Positions 10,393-17,398 of a DNA stretch of 25,660 bases are shown here, piece after piece. The stretch covers positions 1-25,660 of IMG/VR virus record IMGVR_UViG_3300025873_000040. One strand, given 5' to 3'. Each line of letters opens with the position of its first letter. Position 1 is the stretch's first letter. The notes under the pieces were generated by a model. That model was not told where the DNA came from. It saw only the letters and a program-made list of their open reading frames with translations, and made no database searches. The position numbers and the translations under genes were made by a program. The DNA comes from a virus.

Positions 10393-11346
10393 TTAAGTGT
10401 AATCGTGATGGGCCGAATTGTAATACGGATTTACAGCAAGCCTGTCTGCGTCTTGGGGCCAGATAAAGCCATCGGACACCACTGGGTAAGACACAACGAA
10501 TCTGTATTGGTATACATTAGTGTTGTTTAAATTATCACAATTTGTATTAATAAATTGTAGTAACCTATTTGCTCCAGCAGCATTATCACCAAATCCTGGC
10601 TCTGAGGAAGTGTTGTATCCACCACCCATCAAATCGAAATAATCACCACCAAGGGCATACGGAGATATTAACGGGTATAGTTCATTGGTTACATCCCCAG
10701 TTGTGGTATTGTACCAGGGGCTCCTTGGCAGATAATCCTTATAGGGAGTACCTAAATTACCACCGTCACCCCACACAAACCCTGTTGCTGGCCCTCCACC
10801 AGGAGTCGGGTAAGAAGATAATATAGTTGCATGTCCAGTCCCAACTTGCATGAAAGTATAGGGTACATCTGTTGCTTTCTTTGGGTCTCTTCTTATAAAA
10901 GGTTGAGTAGTAATAATGGATCCTTGGGGACCAAATACATATTTATTATTAGTTCCACTTACTTCTCCATAAGTATAACCAGCTTTACCAACCTTTTGGG
11001 CTTGTATAGCAATCTTTTGTGGTTGTGTATAGGAACTTAGTGTAAAGTTATTATGTAAAATTCTACATGAATTATAAGCAGTTATTTTAACATGTAAATT
11101 AGTACCATCTATACTGCCACTAGCGGTAGCACTTGCATGAGTTAAACTCCTAAATTCAGTAGATACTTTATTCCACAAGTATTTAGGATTTCGAGTATAC
11201 TCGATAGTCATCCACTGCGTATATTCTGCATAATCAATTGGATCAAGTCCACTTGTAGCTGTATGCCCACCAGCCGAAACCCAAGTGGTGCCACTTAAGC
11301 CTTGGGTGTTAGGTGCGGGTGTTGGGGGAGTTCCTGCTGCTGTCAT
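10393..11346 (-). CDS. Virion-type structural protein (paralogue of 24215 and 25144 products)
   Basis: A 317-aa Gly/Thr/Asn/Tyr-rich protein. Residues about 40-115 contain the pattern WMTIEYTRNPKYL ... SSYTQPQKI, which matches the products of 24215-25120 (WLDIVYTRVPNYV ... SSWTQPQTF) and 25144-end (LTLTYYRAPRMYG ... STWQQPQTF). All share a later motif FGPQG / LGPNG / LGPQG. The composition suits a surface or fibre protein. AAAAGGA precedes the ATG. It is on the opposite strand from its relatives, so the family has been duplicated and inverted. Exact virion role unknown. Confidence 0.65.
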   Translation of the reverse strand: MTAAGTPPTPAPNTQGLSGTTWVSAGGHTATSGLDPIDYAEYTQWMTIEYTRNPKYLWNKVSTEFRSLTHASATASGSIDGTNLHVKITAYNSCRILHNNFTLSSYTQPQKIAIQAQKVGKAGYTYGEVSGTNNKYVFGPQGSIITTQPFIRRDPKKATDVPYTFMQVGTGHATILSSYPTPGGGPATGFVWGDGGNLGTPYKDYLPRSPWYNTTTGDVTNELYPLISPYALGGDYFDLMGGGYNTSSEPGFGDNAAGANRLLQFINTNCDNLNNTNVYQYRFVVSYPVVSDGFIWPQDADRLAVNPYYNSAHHDYT

Positions 11347-11379
11347 AATTAATTCCTTTTATCTATTTTGAATCTCAGA

Positions 11380-11952
11380 TTAGTATTTAACTAAACTTGG
11401 TATGAATGTGGGACATCTTTGTTCACAATCCATTAAAAGGTCTGCAACATGAGATCCTATAGTTGCAGATGTATCGAAATCTAAATTATACACGCCTGGG
11501 AGTCTTGCTAAGGAGTAATTTGCATTTTGGGTACATATCCCTTCAACATCTACCCCACTAACCCATTTTCTTCTAGTATATCCAACTGCGCTAGTAGTAA
11601 AGGTTCCAGAAAGACCTAAGCCTCCTGTGGTTGAATCGCTGTATACTTTAAGCTGTTGTGGTAGGTATTGACCACTACAATAAGAAGCTGTTTCTTTTTC
11701 GTGTGCTACTTGTACCGTATAATTTAAATCAAGATAATTGAAAGATATAGAAGGACACCCAGAAGCTACCCCTCCAGCACCTAGGGTAGGGTTTCCATCA
11801 AATATAAAAATCCTTTTGTACATTCCATTAATAACTTGAGTGTGGGTAAACCAATCAGCAAAATCACAGCTACTGGTATCTCCAGAAGAGTTGAGGTATT
11901 GAGTAGTGGGTGCTACAGGAGCGGCTGCTGGGTTATGTGGGGTAAGGGCCAT
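11380..11952 (-). CDS. Hypothetical structural-type protein, 190 aa
   Basis: A 190-aa protein rich in Ser, Thr, Gly, Tyr and Cys with no strong charge, looking like a beta-rich virion component (LNYTVQVAHEKETASYC, GLGLSGTFTTSAVGYTRRKW). AAGGAAA lies before the ATG and a CTATATAT late-type box about 20 nt further up. It is upstream of the related-looking gene at 11346 with 33 nt between them, likely one operon. Six or so cysteines are unusual for an intracellular phage protein. The family is not recognised. Confidence 0.6.
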   Translation of the reverse strand: MALTPHNPAAAPVAPTTQYLNSSGDTSSCDFADWFTHTQVINGMYKRIFIFDGNPTLGAGGVASGCPSISFNYLDLNYTVQVAHEKETASYCSGQYLPQQLKVYSDSTTGGLGLSGTFTTSAVGYTRRKWVSGVDVEGICTQNANYSLARLPGVYNLDFDTSATIGSHVADLLMDCEQRCPTFIPSLVKY

Positions 11953-11972
11953 AATAAATTTCCTTGTCTATA

Positions 11973-12046
11973 ATATATAGATTACTGAAATATAGATTTA
12001 CTTTTTAAATTTGTTTATCCCGATATTTTTTAATTTCCCTAAATAA
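11973..12046. promoter_or_regulatory. Divergent late-type promoters
   Basis: In the 112-bp gap between divergent genes there are CTATATAT on the minus strand (11980-11973, upstream of the ATG at 11952) and CTAAATAA on the plus strand (12039-12046, upstream of the ATG at 12065, with GAGGAG between). Both fit the CTAWATAW box of this genome. Confidence 0.5.
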
Positions 12047-12064
12047 TAGAGAGGAGTTTATATA

Positions 12065-12667
12065 ATGTCAAGATTCGGAGCCCTACCCAATACATCTAAT
12101 ACTGTGTCTAATTTTGTGCCCACCACTGGAAACTTTAGTAATGATGACGATAAGGAAAAGTTTTGCATCTATACGGAGGTATATGAGATATCAATAGATT
12201 GGTACAAAGGGATTCCAGGATTTCGGAATTGGTTTACATATAATGCTTCTTACACTGCAAAGATTACATGTAAGGAAAATGGGGATGGGGAAGATCTTGG
12301 GGATCCTACCGTAAAAGTTGAAGACGGTGTTACTGGGCAAAAAGGACAACATGTAAAGATTACATGGGGTCAAATAAGAGTATGTAAGTCCTGTACTACA
12401 GATCCAAAAGATAGTTTTGATAAGGACAGGTATTTCTGCGGAAAAACTGTAACTCAAGCTTCTAATCGTAGTAAAGGGACTTATAATAATGTTATGAAAG
12501 AGTTATGGGGTTTAGCGGGTGGGGGGCAGCCACCAGGAAGCCCTATAAAGATTAAACCATTAAAGAAGGCTCTGAAAAAGTTTGCTGAATATATGGGATG
12601 TGAACCAGACATGAAATGTAAGAAAATTAACGAATATTGTAAGAAGAAAAAGGAAGTAGATCAATGA
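12065..12667 (+). CDS. Cys-rich hypothetical protein, 200 aa
   Basis: A 200-aa protein with a central beta-rich part (YNASYTAKITCKENGDG, HVKITWGQIRVCKSC) and a Lys/Cys-rich helical C-terminus (GCEPDMKCKKINEYCKKKK). About ten cysteines are spread over the sequence. GAGGAG precedes the ATG and a late-type box lies further up. It overlaps the next gene (ATGA), which is also Cys-rich, so the two products probably act together. No family recognised; a virion surface component stabilised by disulfides is one idea. Confidence 0.65.
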   Translation: MSRFGALPNTSNTVSNFVPTTGNFSNDDDKEKFCIYTEVYEISIDWYKGIPGFRNWFTYNASYTAKITCKENGDGEDLGDPTVKVEDGVTGQKGQHVKITWGQIRVCKSCTTDPKDSFDKDRYFCGKTVTQASNRSKGTYNNVMKELWGLAGGGQPPGSPIKIKPLKKALKKFAEYMGCEPDMKCKKINEYCKKKKEVDQ

Positions 12668-13863
12668 ATGATTTTGGACAAATAGGTGTAACAGGAAGTG
12701 CTAAGGGTCCTCCTAGATTTGGAACTGGTGGCTCCGATAGCACTGGATTTGGGTCTGGTGGCTCCAATAGCACTGGTACAAAGAAATTAACGGTTGGTAT
12801 GATATCTGATGATCTAAGAGTGACAGCATTAAATACTACTAAGGTAGGACCAGATTCCAATGATAGTGGGAAAGCTAATTGGGTACTTAATATCTTTGGC
12901 TTTGCATATTTTAGTTATATTACTAGAGTTACTCCTTACAATTATGAGGCTGGGACTAGACATGTTCCTCGTACTAAATTACCAAAGTTAAATTATTGTC
13001 TACAAAAATTATGTAATAGCCAAAGAAGTGAAGGGTATAAACTTTGGGGAACTGATGATGAGTGGGAGGCATTTGTAAAAATTTCTGCGACAATGGATCA
13101 AAATATTAATATTACGACTACGCCCCCACCAGGGTCGGTGGCTATGGAGGAGCCTCCTACCGTTTACTATTATGGACCAAAGAAGGTTATGATTGCAGAG
13201 GAAATTGTAACTGGTCAAAGATGCCCTGATTTAGGAGATGTAAAAAAAGCTTTGGAAAAAGCTACAAGTTTGCCGTGGTGGGAACTTCGTGAAGATGGGA
13301 GGGTACTTTCAGTTGTTGGTGTTAAATTTAATGAATTTATGGACTGTGAGAAGGAGCCTAGGGAAGATATGCAGACAGGGGAAGCTGCTAAAGATCAAGA
13401 GAAGACCGATGATGTGACCTGGGTAGATAAAGGACAGGCAGCAGCTTATGATAAACTTGAGAAGAGTGTAGCAGCTAGACTATTTCAGGGATTCGCTGAG
13501 GGTTTTGGTGTTTCTATAAAAGTTTTAACTTATGGACTAAGATTTTTAAATCTTATACATGACGAAACTACTCCCCCTGAATATGAGGCCCCCACCAATG
13601 ATATATTATGTAAATGTAGTGGTTCGGGGATGACTGATAAGTGTTGGGCATGTAGATATGAAGCGATAAGTGATTCTTCTGGAGCTAAAAAGTGGGTTGT
13701 GAAATGTGTACAAGATATCCCTAGAGTAGGGGGTGAATGTCCATCCTACCTCAATGATAAAACAGGTAATAAGGTAAAATCATGGGAAACCCAAGATGAA
13801 TGTGAAAAAGAAAAAGATCTTTACTGTCCCACCCCTGGTGATCCTCCTCCTCCCAACCAGTAA
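12664..13863 (+). CDS. Cys-rich hypothetical protein, 399 aa
   Basis: A 399-aa protein with an N-terminal Gly/Ser repeat (about residues 18-40, GTGGSDSTG and GSGGSNSTG units), a central region, a helical stretch around 270-300 (RLFQGFAEGFGVSIKVLTYG) and a C-terminal Cys module of roughly 75 residues with CKC, CWAC, KCVQD, ECPSY, DECEKE and LYCP. The final tail is Pro-rich. It starts on the overlapping ATGA of the previous gene. The Cys module looks like a small disulfide or zinc-stabilised domain. Unknown family; late expression and a virion or adhesion role are inferred from context. Confidence 0.6.
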   Translation: MNDFGQIGVTGSAKGPPRFGTGGSDSTGFGSGGSNSTGTKKLTVGMISDDLRVTALNTTKVGPDSNDSGKANWVLNIFGFAYFSYITRVTPYNYEAGTRHVPRTKLPKLNYCLQKLCNSQRSEGYKLWGTDDEWEAFVKISATMDQNINITTTPPPGSVAMEEPPTVYYYGPKKVMIAEEIVTGQRCPDLGDVKKALEKATSLPWWELREDGRVLSVVGVKFNEFMDCEKEPREDMQTGEAAKDQEKTDDVTWVDKGQAAAYDKLEKSVAARLFQGFAEGFGVSIKVLTYGLRFLNLIHDETTPPEYEAPTNDILCKCSGSGMTDKCWACRYEAISDSSGAKKWVVKCVQDIPRVGGECPSYLNDKTGNKVKSWETQDECEKEKDLYCPTPGDPPPPNQ

Positions 13864-13894
13864 AAATAAATACGAAAAGATATTTGGAAGTGGT

Positions 13895-13902
13895 CTAAAT
13901 AT
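13895..13902 (+). promoter_or_regulatory. Candidate late promoter box CTAAATAT
   Basis: CTAAATAT followed by ACTAGAGG and the ATG at 13918, so the box, the ribosome site and the start lie within 26 bp. Same pattern as at 12039 and 20725. Confidence 0.5.
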
Positions 13903-13917
13903 ACTAGAGGTATATTT

Positions 13918-14283
13918 ATGGCAAACTCACCTATGGTAGATGGAAAAGGTTATATTGATGTAAACTCTGCTTTAAGGCTTAAAGAAGCTGAAGGTAGGGT
14001 TGAGGTAGAAAAACTACAAGCTGAAGCTGATTCTAGATTTAGAGAATTGTTAATAAAAGAAAGTGCCAAAGAAACTGCTTCTAAGCACCTCGCTAAGTTT
14101 GCAGGTTTATACTTATTAATTCTCGTACTAGCGTTCATTGGTAGTATTAAATTCATTCCCTCAGAAAGCATAGCGGTGGTTGCGGGCTTAATAACTCTGG
14201 TAGTGACGAGCCTATCCACGATTTTAAAGGGGATAGTGGAAAATGGAACAGTGCAGGATGATTTAAAGGGAGATAAGAAATGA
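13918..14283 (+). CDS. Two-TM membrane protein, holin candidate
   Basis: A 121-aa protein. Residues 15-60 form a charged coiled coil (LRLKEAEGRVEVEKLQAEAD), residues 61-79 (GLYLLILVLAFIGSI) and 84-106 (IAVVAGLITLVVTSL) are transmembrane helices joined by a very short loop, and the tail is charged (DDLKGDKK). This topology fits class II holins, but the long N-terminal coiled coil is unusual, and no endolysin gene is seen nearby. It overlaps the next, also membrane-bound, product (ATGA). It could instead be a membrane anchor or tail-assembly factor. Confidence 0.65.
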   Translation: MANSPMVDGKGYIDVNSALRLKEAEGRVEVEKLQAEADSRFRELLIKESAKETASKHLAKFAGLYLLILVLAFIGSIKFIPSESIAVVAGLITLVVTSLSTILKGIVENGTVQDDLKGDKK

Positions 14284-14456
14284 ATCCAATATGGGGACTA
14301 TTTTTCAAGGACAGGTTTAGAACACCTTTCTCAGTTTACAGAATGAGTTTAGCAGAGGTTGTAGTTTTGCTTGGACTAGTTGCTGGTGCTGGAATTGGAA
14401 TTGCGAAAGGGGTTAGCTGGGTTATGGATTTAGAAGGTGTGGAAGCCACGGAATAA
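14280..14456 (+). CDS. Single-TM small protein, 58 aa
   Basis: A 58-aa frame that overlaps the previous stop (ATGA) and has GGGAGA 6 nt upstream. It begins MNPIWGLFFKDRFRTP, then one helix (about residues 23-43, LAEVVVLLGLVAGAGIGIAKG), then the acidic tail DLEGVEATE. The positive-inside rule puts the N-terminus inside. Pairing with the two-TM protein suggests a shared membrane function such as lysis control. No family recognised. Confidence 0.6.
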   Translation: MNPIWGLFFKDRFRTPFSVYRMSLAEVVVLLGLVAGAGIGIAKGVSWVMDLEGVEATE

Positions 14457-14459
14457 AGT

Positions 14460-14591
14460 ATGCCTTACGGACCTGGAACATACGGCTCTAAGAAGGGAAG
14501 ACCCGCTAAAAAGATTAAAAGACAAAGGAAGTCTACTAAAAAATCTCTTAGAGAAACTGTCTATAATCGTTTAAAGAGGATATTAAAGTAA
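14460..14591 (+). CDS. Small basic protein, 43 aa (GPGTYGSKKGRP type)
   Basis: A 43-aa, Lys/Arg-rich protein starting MPYGPGTYGSKKGRPAKK. This N-terminus, M-P-x-G-x-G-T-Y-G-x-K-x-G-R-P, is a recurring form among small phage proteins of unknown function as I recall it. The TAA stop overlaps the next ATG (TAATG), so the two are coupled. A nucleic-acid-binding or packaged role is inferred from its charge. Confidence 0.55.
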   Translation: MPYGPGTYGSKKGRPAKKIKRQRKSTKKSLRETVYNRLKRILK

Positions 14592-16321
14592 TGCCTAGTG
14601 GATCTAAAGTAGCTCGTTGTGTTGGACATGTAATGGATGATGGTAAATCTAAAGTACCTGCTATTAAGATATGTCAAACATCTACTGGACAAGCCTATAG
14701 GACTGGGAAGAAATCGAAGAATGAGAATACTAGGAATTCTATTTACGACAGAACTTTTATCTTATTAGAAAAAGATACTCATGGTCAAATGGGCTCTGGG
14801 GGTTCATTAGGCGCGGGTCAGAGGGCTTTATTTAAACCACAACATAAACTTTCACTAAACCCCCCAGCAAGAAAGCCACGCACTCCTCATACGCCACTTC
14901 TACGAGGATCATTGGGAAGAGGGGCTATGGCGAGAAGTCGAGCTACACAGAGTCTAGGCCAGGGGATCTGGGACAAGGCAACTGGTACATGGAAAACCGC
15001 AAAAGCAATCGCTAATGTTGCTGGCCCAGCGATTAAAAGGGGTTGGGAAGGACAGTCCACCATAGATAAGGCCCAAACGGTAGGGGATGTTGCAGGGTTC
15101 GCCCCTGCTCCGTATGGCCCCGCTATAGATCTAACTAACGCTGGTTTATCTGTCTTGAGGGGAGGGGGGGATGTTGCCCAGGCAGCATACCATGGTGTTA
15201 AAGGAGATTCTAGTAAAGCTGGGGAACATCTAGTGGGCGCTAGGAAAAATATTACGAATGCGGCTTTTAGAGGATTTGCTGGTATTCCTTATGTGGGTGA
15301 TACTTTTGCTGCTGGGAGACTTGGCGCAAAAGCTATTAGCTCTGTATTTAAAAATCTATCAAAAGGGAAAAAGGCTAAGAAGGCAGAGGCTGGCGCTGAT
15401 GCTGCAAGAGCTACTTCTACTCCTTCTACTCCTACTCCTACTCCTACTCCTGGTGGGGGAGGGGGATCTACGGTTGCTGCCTTGCCTACCCTAGGACAAC
15501 AAGCTAGAAAGGCTGCACAGGAAACTGGAGGGGTTATTAACCAAGCAAGATTGGCAGGTGTTCCCAAGACTGCTAGAACCACCCAGAGTTTAGTAGGGGA
15601 TACTCCCTCCACTACCGCTACTACAGATGCTACTGCTGCTACTGCTGCTACAGGTGCCCCAGGTAGTCCTAAGGAGCCTTCTGCTAAGAAGAGGCCAAGA
15701 AAACTTCCATCTATAAAAATTCCAATCTCCAAAGGATCTCAAAGAGGTGGACATATTCGTGGAAAGAGAGGAGATACTAGAGGTAAACGATTTGCTGCCT
15801 CCACACAAAAAAGTGATGAGGATGAATTATTAACTATGAGTACTATTTATAAAAGAATGGGTGTTTTACTAGAGGCTCTCCCAGACTACGATCCTCGTCG
15901 CCCTCAGCACCGTTGGAGTAGAACGGGTAGGGGGAGAGAGAACCCAAGGGCTGGATGGCAAAAATTTAAGAGTCGCGTAGGAGCTTTAGCGCAGGGCGGC
16001 CCTGGCAAATTTACTGGAATTTCCCAATTTGAAAGACCTATAAAAAAAGATCCCGATGGGAAACCTATAATAAACCCACGGACTGGTAAGCCAGAGAAGG
16101 GCGCGTACCAATGGGGTTTAGGGAGGACTGGTGGTGATCCTCTGGCAAAGACAACTCCATTCGGGGGAGGCCTTAGGGGTTCTCTTAGTCACGGAATTAT
16201 CCGACGAGGAACAAAACTACACCAATTTGCCTCGCCACTAGCGGGAGGAGTTAAAGATATGTGGGGAAAAATAAGAGGACTTTCTCCGATGAAAAGTGGT
16301 GGAACTGTGGGACTTAGGTAG
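14591..16321 (+). CDS. Composite basic/Gly-Ala-rich protein, 576 aa
   Basis: Three parts are visible. Residues 1-45 (VARCVGHVMDDGKSKVPAIKICQTST) resemble small stand-alone phage proteins of the form CVxxVM...AIxICxxS. Residues about 125-265 are Gly/Ala-rich amphipathic or weakly hydrophobic helices (AGFAPAPYGPAIDLTNAGL, GFAGIPYVGDTFAAGRLG), like ejected or membrane-active virion proteins or pre-toxin regions. Residues 285-350 are a Thr-Pro and Ala-Thr linker, and the rest is very basic. An in-frame ATG at 15836 (residue 416, MSTIYKRMGVLLE then A) carries a [LI]-x-E prohead-protease-like site and could be a separate start. A packaged or ejected protein is the best guess. The 3' end overlaps the convergent gene by 8 nt. 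Confidence 0.6.
   Translation: MPSGSKVARCVGHVMDDGKSKVPAIKICQTSTGQAYRTGKKSKNENTRNSIYDRTFILLEKDTHGQMGSGGSLGAGQRALFKPQHKLSLNPPARKPRTPHTPLLRGSLGRGAMARSRATQSLGQGIWDKATGTWKTAKAIANVAGPAIKRGWEGQSTIDKAQTVGDVAGFAPAPYGPAIDLTNAGLSVLRGGGDVAQAAYHGVKGDSSKAGEHLVGARKNITNAAFRGFAGIPYVGDTFAAGRLGAKAISSVFKNLSKGKKAKKAEAGADAARATSTPSTPTPTPTPGGGGGSTVAALPTLGQQARKAAQETGGVINQARLAGVPKTARTTQSLVGDTPSTTATTDATAATAATGAPGSPKEPSAKKRPRKLPSIKIPISKGSQRGGHIRGKRGDTRGKRFAASTQKSDEDELLTMSTIYKRMGVLLEALPDYDPRRPQHRWSRTGRGRENPRAGWQKFKSRVGALAQGGPGKFTGISQFERPIKKDPDGKPIINPRTGKPEKGAYQWGLGRTGGDPLAKTTPFGGGLRGSLSHGIIRRGTKLHQFASPLAGGVKDMWGKIRGLSPMKSGGTVGLR
15427..15450 (+). repeat. Tandem hexamer (TACTCC)4
   Basis: Four exact copies of TACTCC encode an alternating Thr-Pro linker in the 576-aa protein. 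A length change would keep the frame, so it could vary between strains. Confidence 0.8.
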
Positions 16322-16712
16322 GTTTATCTTCCTCAGGCTTCCATTTAGATATAGGGCAGCTTGCTGCTGCCATCTGAGCTTTATACTTCATATAACATCC
16401 ACATAGTTGGCATAGTTTATTATCCTTGTAGTATTCACAGCTAGAACAGATTTCCAATCTACGATCTACGAATTTAGATTTTTTAAATCCTGTCGTACAC
16501 CATGCTTTGATTGTAGAGAAGAATGAATGTATCTTAGGGGGTATCCAGGATGAGTATAAGGACTCTATACTTTTTATTAGTTCTTTTCTAACATCATTTA
16601 ACCTGTAGTAGGCAGAACTACATTGTTCTAAATGATCAATACAAGGATGCTCTTCTTCTAACTTCTCATACTCAGCTAGTAACTTTAAATATTTTTCTTC
16701 TAAAGAGTCCAT
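16314..16712 (-). CDS. Cys-rich small protein with C-terminal zinc module
   Basis: A 132-aa protein with a charged coiled-coil N-terminus (LEEKYLKLLAEYEKLEEE) and a C-terminal metal site: cysteines at about 89, 92, 101, 104, 106 and 119 in RLEICSSCEYY, CQLCGCYMKYKAQ and CPISKW. This R-x-x-x-C-x-x-C ... C-x-x-C-G-C ... K ... CP-x-x-x-W module is common in small phage proteins often found next to glycosyltransferases (recalled, not searched). It starts 2 nt after the glycosyltransferase stop, so both lie on one minus-strand transcript. It may be an accessory to that enzyme. Confidence 0.7.
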   Translation of the reverse strand: MDSLEEKYLKLLAEYEKLEEEHPCIDHLEQCSSAYYRLNDVRKELIKSIESLYSSWIPPKIHSFFSTIKAWCTTGFKKSKFVDRRLEICSSCEYYKDNKLCQLCGCYMKYKAQMAAASCPISKWKPEEDKPT

Positions 16713-16714
16713 TG

Positions 16715-17398
16715 TTATACTTCTATAGGTAAGGAATGTTGTTCTATAAAGGCTTGCTTATTTTTATGCCAAGAGTCTCTACCTGCTAATTCCCCAAAAG
16801 AATGATGAATCATAAAGATAGGCTCTACCGTATTATAGAACCCTTTTTTGTGTGCTTGTATTGTATAGTGAATATCATAGAAATCCCACTCCCCTTCGAA
16901 GTACTCAGGCTTAGTTAAATTAATTGATTTAAGGGTCTTTCCTTTCACAGCTAAGAACAAACCATCTAGACATACTACCCTACCTGGATTTCCATAGTAA
17001 GTATATTGAGCATCTCTTATATCCTTCCCATGCAACACCATTCCCCTATGCTTCCCTTGTTGCCACATTTGATGATTCCACCATACAGCATCCTCAGATA
17101 AGTAGGTAGTTCCTGCGGGACCAAAGAACCCACACTTCTCTTTTCTAGAAGCGGATACTAGGACATTTACAAATTGTTGTGGGTCCATTATAATTTCAAT
17201 ATCATCATGGCAGAATATAACGATATCATTATCTCTTAGTATAATATTTTTTAATCCTTCAGAATAAGCCTCAAAGATACTTTTTTTATCTATTAAGAGT
17301 TTTACATCTATTTTGCACCTAGATAAATAGGAGAGCAATTTATGTGTATAATCAGGTAAAGACTCTTTACGAGTGCAAATAAAAGCGTATATCTTCAT
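16715..17398 (-). CDS. Glycosyltransferase, GT2-like (PF13712 type)
   Basis: A 227-aa protein with a GT-A style layout: N-terminal beta strand MKIYAFICTR, the donor-binding acidic motif FCHDDIEI (about 62-69), DGLFLAVKGK (145-154), EWDFYDIHYTIQAHKKG (170-186) and IHHSFGE (197-203). These match the small GT2-like family (Glyco_tranf_2_5) I recall from bacteria and phages. It would move a sugar from a nucleotide donor to a phage or host surface acceptor, or to DNA. I chose ATG 17398 because the domain begins there; the frame runs to 17458. No ribosome site is visible. The start codon shares CATG with the terL start on the other strand. Confidence 0.75.
   Translation of the reverse strand: MKIYAFICTRKESLPDYTHKLLSYLSRCKIDVKLLIDKKSIFEAYSEGLKNIILRDNDIVIFCHDDIEIIMDPQQFVNVLVSASRKEKCGFFGPAGTTYLSEDAVWWNHQMWQQGKHRGMVLHGKDIRDAQYTYYGNPGRVVCLDGLFLAVKGKTLKSINLTKPEYFEGEWDFYDIHYTIQAHKKGFYNTVEPIFMIHHSFGELAGRDSWHKNKQAFIEQHSLPIEV

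Noticed and set aside
15289-15732. A 147-aa minus-strand frame inside the 576-aa gene
   Set aside because: Low-complexity Ala/Val/Pro composition mirrors the Gly/Ala/Thr-rich sense strand; no start signals and antisense to a coupled gene.
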